From Saccharophagus degradans 2-40 (GTDB taxonomy: Bacteria; Pseudomonadota; Gammaproteobacteria; Pseudomonadales; Cellvibrionaceae): a stretch of 64,000 nt of DNA. The notes below the pieces were generated by a model. The model was not told where the DNA came from. It was given only the letters and a program-made list of their open reading frames with translations, and ran no database searches. The stretch's first letter is position 1. Each line of letters begins with the position of its first letter. Positions 56,353 to 64,000 of the stretch are shown piece after piece. Position numbers and translations under genes: made by a program. Where the stretch lies: NCBI RefSeq assembly GCF_000013665.1, contig NC_007912.1:868001-932000 (forward strand), read 5' to 3'.

Positions 56353-57234
56353 CTACAATGCACTATTAAGATCGATGTCCAGCCCAGCTGATTTCATTTC
56401 CCTTGCTAGTTTGAAGTGCCAACTATCACCACTGCCAAAAGGCATATAAATGACGCCCAAATAGTCGCTAGGTATTTCTACTTCATCTTTATATAGAACG
56501 CACACTTTATCTCTGCCAAGCGATCCACAAAAGTACCCAAGCTCTAAGACAACATTTTGCCTTGCTCGAGGCATAGTGTCTTCGGGGGTTGCTTTAGATG
56601 AAGCTATATCATCAGGTGTTAGTAAAACAATTGCAAAACCTACGTTAGAGGCATTGCTTTCGAATTTTTCAATTATTGTCTGCCCTTTGTCGGGTTGCTC
56701 ATGAAGAATTATGGCTTTTAATCCAAGCTTCTCCACAAACCGTGCAACAGTAACTTTTGCAGCATCATCGTGACCATGAACGATAAACACTGAGCTTAGA
56801 TCACCACTAGAAGTTTTAGTGGCTTTTTGAGAGAAAGAGGCTGTTGAACTCGGCTCAGGTATTAGCTCGAGCCTTTCTAAAATTGATTCCAAACTTGTAA
56901 TCTGCTTGCCAATGCCATCTTTGAACATTTTAATTCGTTGCAGTGGACTTGGATTCATTACCAGCGCTGCCCAGCCCGACACGTTTGAATGCTCCTCAGA
57001 AATTGTTGGGACATCAAAACACCGTGATAAATATTCTATATTGTAGTCATTCCACTTATCCTGTTCGGCACGAACATCGCTAAGCTGCTCTATAGACTGG
57101 AAATTGGTTTCCTGAAGAGCACGACCTTTATCTATTCTTTCCTGAAGGGCTTTGGCTGCATTATCACGTGGCACTAGCAGATTTGGCTTTTTCTGTGAAA
57201 AAGGTTGCTCCTTCATTGGTCTTTTTCTTGCCAC
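56353..57234 (-). CDS. TIR-like nucleotide-binding protein (CAP12 type)
   Basis: A 293-residue protein from GTG 57234. Residues 1 to about 140 are helical with no known fold. Residues about 147-285 form the TIR-like domain of PF10137 type: VFIVHGHDDAAKVTVARFVEKLGL, ILHEQPDKGQTIIEKFE, FAIVLLTPDD, RARQNVVLELGYFCGSLGRDKVCVLY, VEIPSDYLGVIY. In CBASS and Pycsar systems this domain is an NAD-cleaving effector. No cyclase gene is adjacent; the ThsB-like gene follows 153 bases downstream on the same strand. It may be a second effector or an independent defence gene. Confidence 0.88.
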   Translation of the reverse strand: MARKRPMKEQPFSQKKPNLLVPRDNAAKALQERIDKGRALQETNFQSIEQLSDVRAEQDKWNDYNIEYLSRCFDVPTISEEHSNVSGWAALVMNPSPLQRIKMFKDGIGKQITSLESILERLELIPEPSSTASFSQKATKTSSGDLSSVFIVHGHDDAAKVTVARFVEKLGLKAIILHEQPDKGQTIIEKFESNASNVGFAIVLLTPDDIASSKATPEDTMPRARQNVVLELGYFCGSLGRDKVCVLYKDEVEIPSDYLGVIYMPFGSGDSWHFKLAREMKSAGLDIDLNSAL

Positions 57235-57289
57235 TTATATTTTCCCCTAATCTTTATCCATTAATGATGACGTATTAAATACGAATACC

Positions 57290-57600
57290 TAACATTGAAT
57301 AAATCCCATTGCAGGTATTGCTATATGTGGCCGTATGCCTAAATGTAGGCATCCTTCTTCCCTCTTAATGCCTACATTATTAACGTATTCAATAATGTGA
57401 ACAAGCGCAAAATGTTGTTAAGTGATTGTTGGTCGAAAGTGTTGAGTTTGCTGTGACGTCTAAAACATCGTATTGGCGGGCGGCGTTGTTTGTTGGGGTT
57501 GTGGAGAGCGGTCTTCCCAGAGTTAATTCAAATACCCTAAGGGGTATTTGAACCCTTCGGGCAGCGTCGCTGCGCTCCTTGTTCAAATTGCTTTCGCAAT
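57290..57600 (+). repeat. Right copy of the diverged direct repeat
   Basis: Matches 52710-52915 in order and orientation (TAACATTGAA, CTTAATGCCTACATTATTAACG, TTGTTAAGTGA, GTTGGT; then TATTTGAACC ... GTCGCTGCGCTCCTTGTTCAAATT), with about 100 extra bases in the middle. The extra part includes a perfect hairpin. Confidence 0.65.
57527..57552. repeat. Perfect 11-bp stem hairpin
   Basis: TTCAAATACCC (57527-57537), loop TAAG, GGGTATTTGAA (57542-57552). There is no T-run. It lies in the right direct repeat 144 bases from the tRNA gene. It may be a recombination or transcript-stability structure. Confidence 0.65.
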
Positions 57601-57630
57601 TAGTGAACTGGCCAGGGCGAACGAAGGCTA

Positions 57631-57647
57631 GGAAGGCCCACCATACA
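57631..57647. repeat. Inverted copy of the tRNA 3' end
   Basis: GGAAGGCCCACCATACA (17 bp) is the exact inverse of 57692-57708, which is the 3' end of the tRNA gene plus a few downstream bases. The two arms bracket the tRNA terminator hairpin. It could be a trace of integration at the tRNA gene. Confidence 0.6.
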
Positions 57648-57690
57648 CGCAAAAAAAAAGGCCACCCCTTCGGGTGACCTTTCTTTTTAC
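57648..57690 (-). terminator. Terminator of the tRNA transcript
   Basis: GGTCACCC-GAAG-GGGTGGCC on the - strand, followed by a long T-run (57651-57659 on the + strand is an A-run). It lies directly downstream of the tRNA. Confidence 0.75.
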
Positions 57691-57695
57691 TTGTA

Positions 57696-57772
57696 TGGTG
57701 GGCCTTCCCAGACTTGAACTGGGGACCTGCCGATTATGAGTCGGATGCTCTAACCAACTGAGCTAAAGGCCC
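57696..57772 (-). tRNA. tRNA with CAT anticodon, probably tRNA-Ile2
   Basis: A 77-base cloverleaf with acceptor GGGCCTT/AAGGCCC, D-arm AGCTCAGTTGGTTAGAGC, anticodon loop CTCATAA and encoded CCA. C4-G69 and C5-G68 in the acceptor stem are the pairs read by TilS on tRNA-Ile(CAU), and the anticodon stem (CGA/TCG) resembles E. coli ileX, which also lies near rpoD. So tRNA-Ile2 (lysidine) is more likely than elongator tRNA-Met, though annotation tools may say Met. Confidence 0.9.
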
Positions 57773-57925
57773 TTCTTTAAACTTGCCGCTAAGTGAAAGC
57801 TGTATAGTTTCAATCGCTTAGGGCGCGCAATATTACAAGGTTTGTTTTGTAATATCTAGCCTTTATGGCCCTTTTTGTGGGTATTGGGCTTTGTTTGCGT
57901 GAGGTTGGTTCTATTTTGTACGGGC

Positions 57926-57954
57926 AATAAAAAGGGCGCCGTTTGGGCGCCCTT
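57926..57954 (-). terminator. Terminator of the rpsU-dnaG-rpoD operon
   Basis: AAGGGCGCC (57932-57940) pairs with GGCGCCCTT (57946-57954) around loop GTTTG. On the - strand TTTTTATTG follows. Placed just downstream of the rpoD stop. Confidence 0.87.
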
Positions 57955-57980
57955 GGGTTTTGCTGTTGGTTGTGTGCTTA

Positions 57981-59822
57981 CTAGTCGTCTAGGAAGCCGC
58001 GCAAGTGGTCAGAGCGGCTAGGGTGACGCAGTTTGCGCAGGGCTTTGGCTTCAATTTGACGGATACGCTCACGGGTTACGTCAAATTGTTTGCCCACTTC
58101 TTCCAAGGTGTGGTCGGTATTCATATCTATACCAAAGCGCATTCTTAGTACTTTTGCTTCGCGGGCGGTTAGGCCTGCAAGTACCGAGCGAGTGGCTTCT
58201 GTTAGGCCTTGGATGGTGGCAGAATCGACGGGTGAGTCGATGGTGGTGTCTTCAATGAAGTCGCCTAGGTGGGAATCTTCATCGTCGCCAATTGGGGTTT
58301 CCATAGAGATAGGTTCTTTGGCAATTTTAAGTACCTTGCGAACTTTATCTTCTGGCATTTCCATGCGCTCGCCTAGCTCTTCTGGTGTGGGCTCGCGGCC
58401 CATTTCTTGAAGCATTTGACGAGAGATACGGTTTAGTTTGTTTATGGTCTCTATCATGTGCACTGGAATACGGATAGTGCGGGCCTGATCCGCAATAGAG
58501 CGGGTAATGGCCTGACGAATCCACCAAGTGGCGTAGGTAGAGAACTTGTAACCGCGACGGTATTCGAATTTATCTACGGCCTTCATTAGGCCGATGTTGC
58601 CTTCTTGGATAAGATCTAAGAACTGCAAACCGCGGTTGGTGTATTTTTTAGCAATAGAAATTACCAAGCGAAGGTTGGCTTCTACCATTTCCTTCTTAGC
58701 GCGACGTGCACGGGCTTCGCCAATGGACATGCGACGGTTAATTTCTTTAATGTGGCCAAGGCTTAAGCCAGACTCTTCTTGAATTTGCTTAAGTTTACGC
58801 TGCGCACGAATAATGTCCTCTGCGTAGGGCTTTAGCGAATCGGAGTAGTCGCGGCCTTTGCCAATGGTAGCTGGAATCCAATCTTCATCGGTTTCTTGGC
58901 CGGGGAATTCTTTCATGAAGGTTTTGCGTGGCATACCACCTAGGCGGGTACACAAGCGCATAATTTCACGCTCTTCTGCACGTACGCGGGTAAGTATTTG
59001 ACGAATACCTTGGTAAATAGGGTCGAACTGGCGCGGTGGCAGTTTGAAATATTTGAATATTTCGCCCAACGCTTCCATTTCTTTGCCTGCTGCTTTGCTT
59101 TCGAAGCCGTGCTTGGCAATGGCTTTTTCTACTTTAAGCAGGGCGGCTTTTAGCTCGTCGAAGCGCTCGCGTGCGTATTCGGGGTCGATACCGGTGGACT
59201 CTTCTTCGTCCTCGGTGTCGGTATCGTCATCGTCGTCATCATCATCGTCGGAATCGGTGTCTTCTGCGGTTTCGGCGGCTACAACGGGGGGGGCTACGTC
59301 TTCGGCGGGGTCGAGCCAGCCGCTAATGACGTCTGCTAGGCGGCGCTCTTCTTTTTCGACTAGATCGTATTCGTTTACGTATTGCTGTACTGCCTCTGGC
59401 CAAAGGGCGATGGCGTGGTTTAGTTCGCGCAGGCCTTCTTCTATGCGTTTGGCAATTGCTATTTCGCCTTCGCGAGTAAGCAGCTCTACTGTTCCCATTT
59501 CGCGCATATACATACGCACAGGGTCTGTGGTGCGACCAGCTTCGGTTTCTACCGCCGCCAGTGCTGCGGCAGCTTCTGCTGCTGCTATTTCGTCCGCGGA
59601 AGAATCGCCATCGGTCATTAACAGCTCATCGGCATCGGGTGCAACTTCGTACACGCGAATACCCATGTCGTTAATCATTTGGATGATGTCTTCAACCTGA
59701 TCGGGATCAGAAATATCGTCGGGTAGATGATCGTTTACTTCATCGTAGGTGAGATAGCCCTGTTCTCGGCCGCGGTTGATCAATTCTTTGATGCGGGACT
59801 GCTTTTTCGCCTGTTCGCTCAT
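57981..59822 (-). CDS. rpoD: RNA polymerase primary sigma factor RpoD (sigma-70)
   Basis: A 613-residue housekeeping sigma factor. Region 1.1 spans about 1-80 ([26 protein letters not shown]), region 1.2 begins near [12 protein letters not shown], and a non-conserved region holds a run of Asp/Glu (about 188-210). Regions 2.1-2.4 ([63 protein letters not shown]), 3 and 4 ([20 protein letters not shown]) are intact. It is the last gene of the conserved rpsU-yqeY-dnaG-rpoD operon. Length equals the E. coli protein. Confidence 0.98.
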   Translation of the reverse strand: MSEQAKKQSRIKELINRGREQGYLTYDEVNDHLPDDISDPDQVEDIIQMINDMGIRVYEVAPDADELLMTDGDSSADEIAAAEAAAALAAVETEAGRTTDPVRMYMREMGTVELLTREGEIAIAKRIEEGLRELNHAIALWPEAVQQYVNEYDLVEKEERRLADVISGWLDPAEDVAPPVVAAETAEDTDSDDDDDDDDDTDTEDEEESTGIDPEYARERFDELKAALLKVEKAIAKHGFESKAAGKEMEALGEIFKYFKLPPRQFDPIYQGIRQILTRVRAEEREIMRLCTRLGGMPRKTFMKEFPGQETDEDWIPATIGKGRDYSDSLKPYAEDIIRAQRKLKQIQEESGLSLGHIKEINRRMSIGEARARRAKKEMVEANLRLVISIAKKYTNRGLQFLDLIQEGNIGLMKAVDKFEYRRGYKFSTYATWWIRQAITRSIADQARTIRIPVHMIETINKLNRISRQMLQEMGREPTPEELGERMEMPEDKVRKVLKIAKEPISMETPIGDDEDSHLGDFIEDTTIDSPVDSATIQGLTEATRSVLAGLTAREAKVLRMRFGIDMNTDHTLEEVGKQFDVTRERIRQIEAKALRKLRHPSRSDHLRGFLDD

Positions 59823-59936
59823 TCAGTTTCCTGTAGCGGTTTGGGGGGTGGTATTTAGAAAGCCGGCAATTATAACGATTAATGGTGTTAGTCGCTAGAA
59901 AATCAAGGGTTGCTGGCGGTTTTTTGTGCGTGTTTG

Positions 59937-61907
59937 TTATGTTTGTTGGTGTTGAAGACGCACTAGCTCGCGAAAGCGTTCTTTTTCTTCGTTATTTAGG
60001 TTGCCTAGGCCCTTGGCTTGTAATTTGGCCAATTCTTTTTGGTTGTTGGCTTTTTGTAGTTTTTGACCAATTCGGGCCAGGCTTTGTTCCAGTTCTTGTT
60101 CTGGGTTGTAGTTTTCTACACTGCGCACGCTGCCCATAAGCTGGTTTGCTACTAGGTCGGCGAGGGCTTGTTGTTGTTCTATGCCGTAGCGACCGCCCCA
60201 GTAACCCAATATGCTGTTAAAGCTGCAGTTTGGGCGCTGCTGTATGTATTCAATTAGGTCAAAAAGCCTTGTTAGCTCTTCGTCTTCGGTTTCGGCGCGC
60301 GCTGGAATGTTGTTAAGTGTAGCTACCAGCTTGGGGTATTCCAGTAGCAGTATGGTGCAAAGCCTTACAGGGTTAAGCGTTATGGATGAGCGCTTAACGG
60401 GCGCGGATTTTGGGGCGCTGGTTTGCGCTGTGCGGGCGACGTAATCTGGCTCTAGCGGTGGAATATGCGCGTAGCTTTCGTCTATATGGGGCGGCGTGCT
60501 GGCGCTTATGCTAGTGCCAATGTTGGCGCCCAAGTGCGCTGGCAGTTCGGGTTCGGGCTGCGGCTGCTGGCTTGGGTCGGGCTTTGCAGGCTCGGCAACT
60601 AGGCTTACTTTTTCTTTGGTTAGTTCTAGTAGCAAGTCTAGGCTTAGGCCGGTGCGCTTGGCCAGGTTGGCAAACATTAATTCGCGATAAATGCCGTTGG
60701 GCAGGGTGTTTAGTAGTGGCGCGGCCAGTTTGCCGAAGCGGGCGCGGCCTTCCATGCTGTTTACATCTATGCCTTCGGCTACGGCATCGAATAAAAATTC
60801 TTCTAGGGGTACGCCGTTTTCTATTTGTGCGGTAAAGCGCTCGGCGCCTATTTGGCGTACTAGGGTGTCTGGGTCTTGGCCTTCGGGTAAAAACAAAAAG
60901 CGTATTTGGCGGCCGTCTTCCATGGCGGGTAGCGCGTTCACCAATGCGCGTTTGGCGGCGGTGCGGCCGGCGTTGTCGCCATCAAAGCAAAATACCACTT
61001 CGTTTACATAGCGAAAGGCTAGTTTTAGGTGGTCTTCACCGCAGGCGGTGCCCAGTGTGGCTACGGCGTTGCGCATGCCGTATTGGGCGAGGGCTATTAC
61101 ATCCATATAGCCTTCTACCACTAGCAGCCGTTCTAATTTGCGGTTGCTTTGGCGCGCTTCGTATAAGCCGTATAGTTCGCGCCCCTTCGAAAACACCGGG
61201 GTTTCTGGCGAGTTGAGGTATTTGGGTTTGTCGTCGCCCAATACGCGCCCGCCAAAGCCTATTACGCGGCCGCGGGTATCTTTAATGGGGAACATTATGC
61301 GGTGGCGGAAGCGGTCGTACAGTTTGCCTTCGCCTTCTTTGCGAATAACTAAGCCGCTTTCTACTAGTAGGTGGCGATCTTCTTCGTTGGTGCCCAGTTT
61401 TACTAGTAGGTTATCCCAGCCGGGTGGGGCGTAGCCCATGCCAAAATCGCGTGCAATAGCGCCAGATAAGCCGCGGCCTTTAAGGTAGCTTACGGCGCGT
61501 TCGCGGCTGGAGTGTTCTTTAAGTTGTTTTTGGTAGTAGGTGCTGGCTAAACCCAGTATGTCGTATAGGCCGCGTTGTTTTTTTGCGTGCTTTACGTCTT
61601 TTTCGGTGGTTTCTTTGGGTACTTGCATGCCCGCAACGCGGGCGAGGCTTTCTACTGCATCTACAAACCCTTGGCGCTCGTATTCCATTAAAAAGCCAAC
61701 AGCATTGCCATTGGCGCCACAGCCAAAGCAGTAGTAGAACTGTTTATCGGGGCTTACGGTAAACGAGGGGGTTTTTTCTTCGTGAAAAGGGCAGCATGCC
61801 GAGTAGTTTTTGCCCGCTTTTTTTAGCTTTACGCGATGATCTATCACTTCGACTATGTCGAGGCGATTAAGAAGGTCGTCGATAAAGGATTGCGGGATGC
61901 GGCTCAT
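59937..61907 (-). CDS. dnaG: DNA primase DnaG
   Basis: A 656-residue primase that makes RNA primers for DNA replication. N-terminal CHC2-type zinc finger (CPFH with Cys39 and His42, then Cys60 and Cys63 in CFGCG); RNA-polymerase/Toprim core (YGLYEARQ, LLVVEGYMDVIALAQYG, VVFCFDGDNAGRTAAKRAL); C-terminal DnaB-binding helical domain (about 520-656), after a Pro/Gln-rich linker. Upstream of rpoD in the conserved macromolecular-synthesis operon. Confidence 0.97.
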   Translation of the reverse strand: MSRIPQSFIDDLLNRLDIVEVIDHRVKLKKAGKNYSACCPFHEEKTPSFTVSPDKQFYYCFGCGANGNAVGFLMEYERQGFVDAVESLARVAGMQVPKETTEKDVKHAKKQRGLYDILGLASTYYQKQLKEHSSRERAVSYLKGRGLSGAIARDFGMGYAPPGWDNLLVKLGTNEEDRHLLVESGLVIRKEGEGKLYDRFRHRIMFPIKDTRGRVIGFGGRVLGDDKPKYLNSPETPVFSKGRELYGLYEARQSNRKLERLLVVEGYMDVIALAQYGMRNAVATLGTACGEDHLKLAFRYVNEVVFCFDGDNAGRTAAKRALVNALPAMEDGRQIRFLFLPEGQDPDTLVRQIGAERFTAQIENGVPLEEFLFDAVAEGIDVNSMEGRARFGKLAAPLLNTLPNGIYRELMFANLAKRTGLSLDLLLELTKEKVSLVAEPAKPDPSQQPQPEPELPAHLGANIGTSISASTPPHIDESYAHIPPLEPDYVARTAQTSAPKSAPVKRSSITLNPVRLCTILLLEYPKLVATLNNIPARAETEDEELTRLFDLIEYIQQRPNCSFNSILGYWGGRYGIEQQQALADLVANQLMGSVRSVENYNPEQELEQSLARIGQKLQKANNQKELAKLQAKGLGNLNNEEKERFRELVRLQHQQT

Positions 61908-62005
61908 GGTTGGATTCTACAGTGTGCGGTAGAGGTGCTCTAGCGGTGAGCGCTACAAATCGCTATACCATGAGTGTACGAAGGCGTGTGGTGCAGGCTT
62001 ACAGG

Positions 62006-62455
62006 TTAAGCGAAAGCGGCTTTAACTAGCTTGCTTACTTCGCCCATATCGGCACGGCCTTGTACCTGTGGTTTTACTACGCCCATCACTTTACCCATGT
62101 CGCCCATGCCTGCTGCGCCGGTAGAGGCAATGGCATCGTTAACTATTTGGGCTATTTCTTCGGCGGTTAATGCCTGGGGCAAAAAGTCAGAAATAACAGC
62201 AATTTCGGCGTGTTCGGTAGCGGCAAGTTCTTCGCGGCCGGCTTCTTCATACTGTTTAGCAGAGTCGCGGCGTTGTTTAACCATTTTATCCAATACGGCA
62301 AGCACACGTGCATCGTCGAGCTCTATGCGCTCGTCAACTTCAATGCGTTTAAATTCTGCCATTACCATACGTAAAACGCCCAAGCGGTCCTTTGCTTTTG
62401 CGCGCATTGCGTCTTTAACAGCGTTACTTATTGTGCTTTTTAGTTCACTTGCCAT
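62006..62455 (-). CDS. yqeY: GatB/YqeY-domain protein
   Basis: A 149-residue protein with the YqeY domain found at the C-terminus of GatB: residues 1-149, including LGVLRMVMAEFKRIEVDE and the ending DMGKVMGVVKPQVQGRADMGEVSKLVK. It is thought to interact with tRNA or translation factors, but the role is not established. Conserved between rpsU and dnaG in pseudomonad-like gammaproteobacteria. Confidence 0.95.
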   Translation of the reverse strand: MASELKSTISNAVKDAMRAKAKDRLGVLRMVMAEFKRIEVDERIELDDARVLAVLDKMVKQRRDSAKQYEEAGREELAATEHAEIAVISDFLPQALTAEEIAQIVNDAIASTGAAGMGDMGKVMGVVKPQVQGRADMGEVSKLVKAAFA

Positions 62456-62611
62456 AACTGGATTCGCTTTGGTTCTGTCGCTGTAGCTTATTGGAGAGTC
62501 GTTTGACTCTCCAGCATACAGGTTTCGAGACTAAGTGGCGGGGTACGCGGAATTACCTAGTGCTTGAATGGTGGTGCTTTAAAACTGCAAAACGTTGTGT
62601 TGGCGTAAAAC

Positions 62612-62827
62612 CTAGTACAAACGTTGGAACTTGCGGTTTTCGCGCTGAACCTTTTTAGCGTGACGCTTAACAGCAGCAGCTGCTTTACGCTTACGAACAG
62701 AAGTTGGCTTCTCGTAGAATTCACGACGACGTACTTCAGCAAGTACACCAGCTTTTTCGCATGAACGCTTAAAACGACGTAATGCTACGTCAAATGGCTC
62801 GTTTTCTTTCAGTTTAACTGAAGGCAT
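62612..62827 (-). CDS. rpsU: 30S ribosomal protein S21
   Basis: A 71-residue basic ribosomal protein of the small subunit, the usual length and sequence ([26 protein letters not shown] ... [25 protein letters not shown]). First gene of the rpsU-yqeY-dnaG-rpoD operon. A sigma-70-type promoter lies upstream at 62937-62965. Confidence 0.98.
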   Translation of the reverse strand: MPSVKLKENEPFDVALRRFKRSCEKAGVLAEVRRREFYEKPTSVRKRKAAAAVKRHAKKVQRENRKFQRLY

Positions 62828-62936
62828 TATTTCTACCTGTTGTTTGTATGGGTGTTACTTTGTTTGCTGCCGTAGATAAATGCGCCAAAGCGCGGTCAGC
62901 GGCCTGAAACAAAGCGTTGTAATTCAGGGGTGCGAA

Positions 62937-62965
62937 ATTCTATACATATAGATCATAGCCTGCAA
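62937..62965 (-). promoter_or_regulatory. Sigma-70 promoter of rpsU operon
   Basis: On the - strand TTGCAG (62960-62965), 17-base spacer, TAGAAT (62937-62942), about 110 bases before the rpsU start. Spacing and boxes are near consensus. Confidence 0.65.
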
Positions 62966-63142
62966 GCACTTTGTTTGCTTATTAACCATTAACATGCCAT
63001 TGATTAGGCTATTGCTAGGGCGTTTGGCGTTGGTGCTCAGGTTTGCGCGGGCGGCAGTATAGAGAGGCTTGCCCGCGAAGGCAATCGCTTAGGTGCATGC
63101 TGTGGTGTGGGTGGGGTAATTAATGCGCATTATTTGCGTTAC

Positions 63143-63171
63143 TTGGCGCATTTGTTGGGCTATGGTACTTT
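63143..63171 (+). promoter_or_regulatory. Possible tsaD promoter
   Basis: TTGGCG (63143-63148), 17-base spacer, TACTTT (63166-63171), 53 bases before the tsaD ATG. A moderate match only. Confidence 0.35.
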
Positions 63172-63224
63172 GCGCGCGCTAATCTTTTAGCCGTTAACAA
63201 ATCCACTGAATGTAGTTAATTATT

Positions 63225-64000
63225 ATGCGAGTTTTGGGAATAGAAACCTCCTGCGATGAGACCGGTGTAGCTATTTACGATAGTGAAGCGGGCTTGCTTG
63301 GCCACACCCTGTACAGTCAGGTGGCGGTGCACGCCGAGTATGGTGGCGTGGTGCCAGAGTTGGCCAGCCGCGACCATGTGCGCAAGTTGTTGCCGTTGGT
63401 GGATGGTTTGCTAGATAACACCGACTCGCGCAATAAAATAGATGCCATTGCTTATACGTCTGGCCCGGGGTTAATTGGCGCGCTTTTGGTTGGCGCGTGT
63501 TTTGGCCGCGGTTTGGCAATGGCGTGGGGTTGCCCCGCAATTGGCGTGCACCATATGGAAGGCCATTTGCTGGCCCCAATGTTGGAAGATGCTCCGCCGG
63601 CCTTCCCGTTTGTGGCGCTGTTGGTGTCGGGTGGCCACACCCAGCTGGTAGAGGTGCAGGGCATTGGTAAATATGTGCTGTTGGGCGAGTCGCTAGATGA
63701 TGCTGCCGGTGAAGCCTTCGATAAAGCCGCCAAAATGATGGATTTGGATTACCCCGGTGGGCCAAATATTGCCAAGCTTGCTACCAAGGGCGATGTTTCG
63801 CGGTTTAAGTTTCCGCGCCCTATGACCGATCGCCCAGGGTTAGATTTTAGTTTTAGTGGTTTGAAAACTTTTACCCTTAATACCGTTGCCAAGTATGCAG
63901 ATGAAACCGGCTTGCCGGACGATCAAACCTGCGCCGATATTGCCTGCGCGTTTCAAGAAGCCGTGGTGGACACGTTAGTTATTAAATGCCGCCGCGCGCT
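63225..64000 (+). CDS. tsaD: tRNA threonylcarbamoyladenosine synthase subunit TsaD (partial)
   Basis: The first 258 codons of the TsaD/Gcp gene; it runs off the window end. The protein starts [19 protein letters not shown], has the metal-binding HHMEGHL motif (about residues 109-115), SGGHTQLV, and [23 protein letters not shown], all diagnostic. TsaD transfers threonylcarbamoyl to A37 of ANN-decoding tRNAs. It is divergent from rpsU, the conserved gammaproteobacterial arrangement. Confidence 0.97.
   Translation, partial: MRVLGIETSCDETGVAIYDSEAGLLGHTLYSQVAVHAEYGGVVPELASRDHVRKLLPLVDGLLDNTDSRNKIDAIAYTSGPGLIGALLVGACFGRGLAMAWGCPAIGVHHMEGHLLAPMLEDAPPAFPFVALLVSGGHTQLVEVQGIGKYVLLGESLDDAAGEAFDKAAKMMDLDYPGGPNIAKLATKGDVSRFKFPRPMTDRPGLDFSFSGLKTFTLNTVAKYADETGLPDDQTCADIACAFQEAVVDTLVIKCRRA

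Larger units (their letters stand above)
62828..63224. other. Divergent control region between rpsU and tsaD
   Basis: About 400 non-coding bases. They hold a good rpsU promoter (62937-62965, - strand) and a weaker candidate for tsaD (63143-63171, + strand). No other feature recognised. Confidence 0.6.

Noticed and set aside
57389-57652. 87-codon frame on the - strand near the tRNA
   Set aside because: It runs through the direct repeat, a hairpin and the tRNA inverted repeat; composition is not protein-like.
59044-59700. 218-codon Ser-rich frame opposite rpoD
   Set aside because: It is the complement of the Asp/Glu and Ala-rich coding sequence of rpoD, a usual shadow frame.
1-64000. CRISPR arrays or complete insertion sequences
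   Set aside because: No regularly spaced repeats and no transposase or integrase gene were seen anywhere in the window.

Overview
The window looks like a piece of chromosome from a marine, polysaccharide-degrading gammaproteobacterium of the Cellvibrionaceae type (Saccharophagus or Teredinibacter-like). This is an inference from the mix of TonB-dependent receptors, secreted carbohydrate-active enzymes with poly-serine linkers, many lipoproteins, and a gammaproteobacterial rpsU-yqeY-dnaG-rpoD operon. No taxonomic marker was searched.

Layout. (1) 1-7347: a galactan-use locus, with the end of a TonB receptor, a GH53 endo-galactanase lipoprotein, a GH2 beta-galactosidase lipoprotein, a sugar transporter and a LacI-type regulator. 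(2) 7475-27776: a 20-kb, tightly packed operon encoding a polyunsaturated-fatty-acid-synthase-like megasynthase. It has a PfaD-type enoyl reductase, a KS-AT-3xACP-KR-DH protein and a 3073-residue KS-CLF-AT-FabA-like DH-PKS-like DH-acyltransferase protein. Overlapping genes follow for a CdsA-type cytidylyltransferase, a PssA-type CDP-alcohol phosphatidyltransferase and an MFS-like membrane protein. It reads as a self-contained line from acyl chain to phospholipid. A bidirectional terminator separates it from triosephosphate isomerase. (3) 28963-47181: a YCII/VOC fusion, several lipoproteins, a divergent TonB receptor and beta-helix protein pair, an S41 peptidase, a GH11 xylanase and a modular alginate-lyase-superfamily enzyme. 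(4) 47600-57700: a gene-sparse accessory region with REP-like repeats, pseudogenes, a possible peptidoglycan-amidase toxin/lipoprotein immunity pair, a Rap1a/Tai-type immunity gene, an orphan restriction-controller-like XRE regulator with palindromic operators, and a candidate antiphage cluster (TIR-like nucleotide-binding protein, ThsB-like TIR, SLATT membrane effector). The region ends at a tRNA gene with a CAT anticodon. (5) 57981-64000: the conserved rpoD-dnaG-yqeY-rpsU operon and a divergent, truncated tsaD.

The strongest candidates for under-described biology are the secondary-lipid operon with its built-in acyltransferase and head-group genes, and the TIR-TIR-SLATT cluster. The segment carrying the TIR-TIR-SLATT cluster is flanked by diverged direct repeats next to the tRNA gene. 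All family assignments come from reading motifs by eye; no database search was run.
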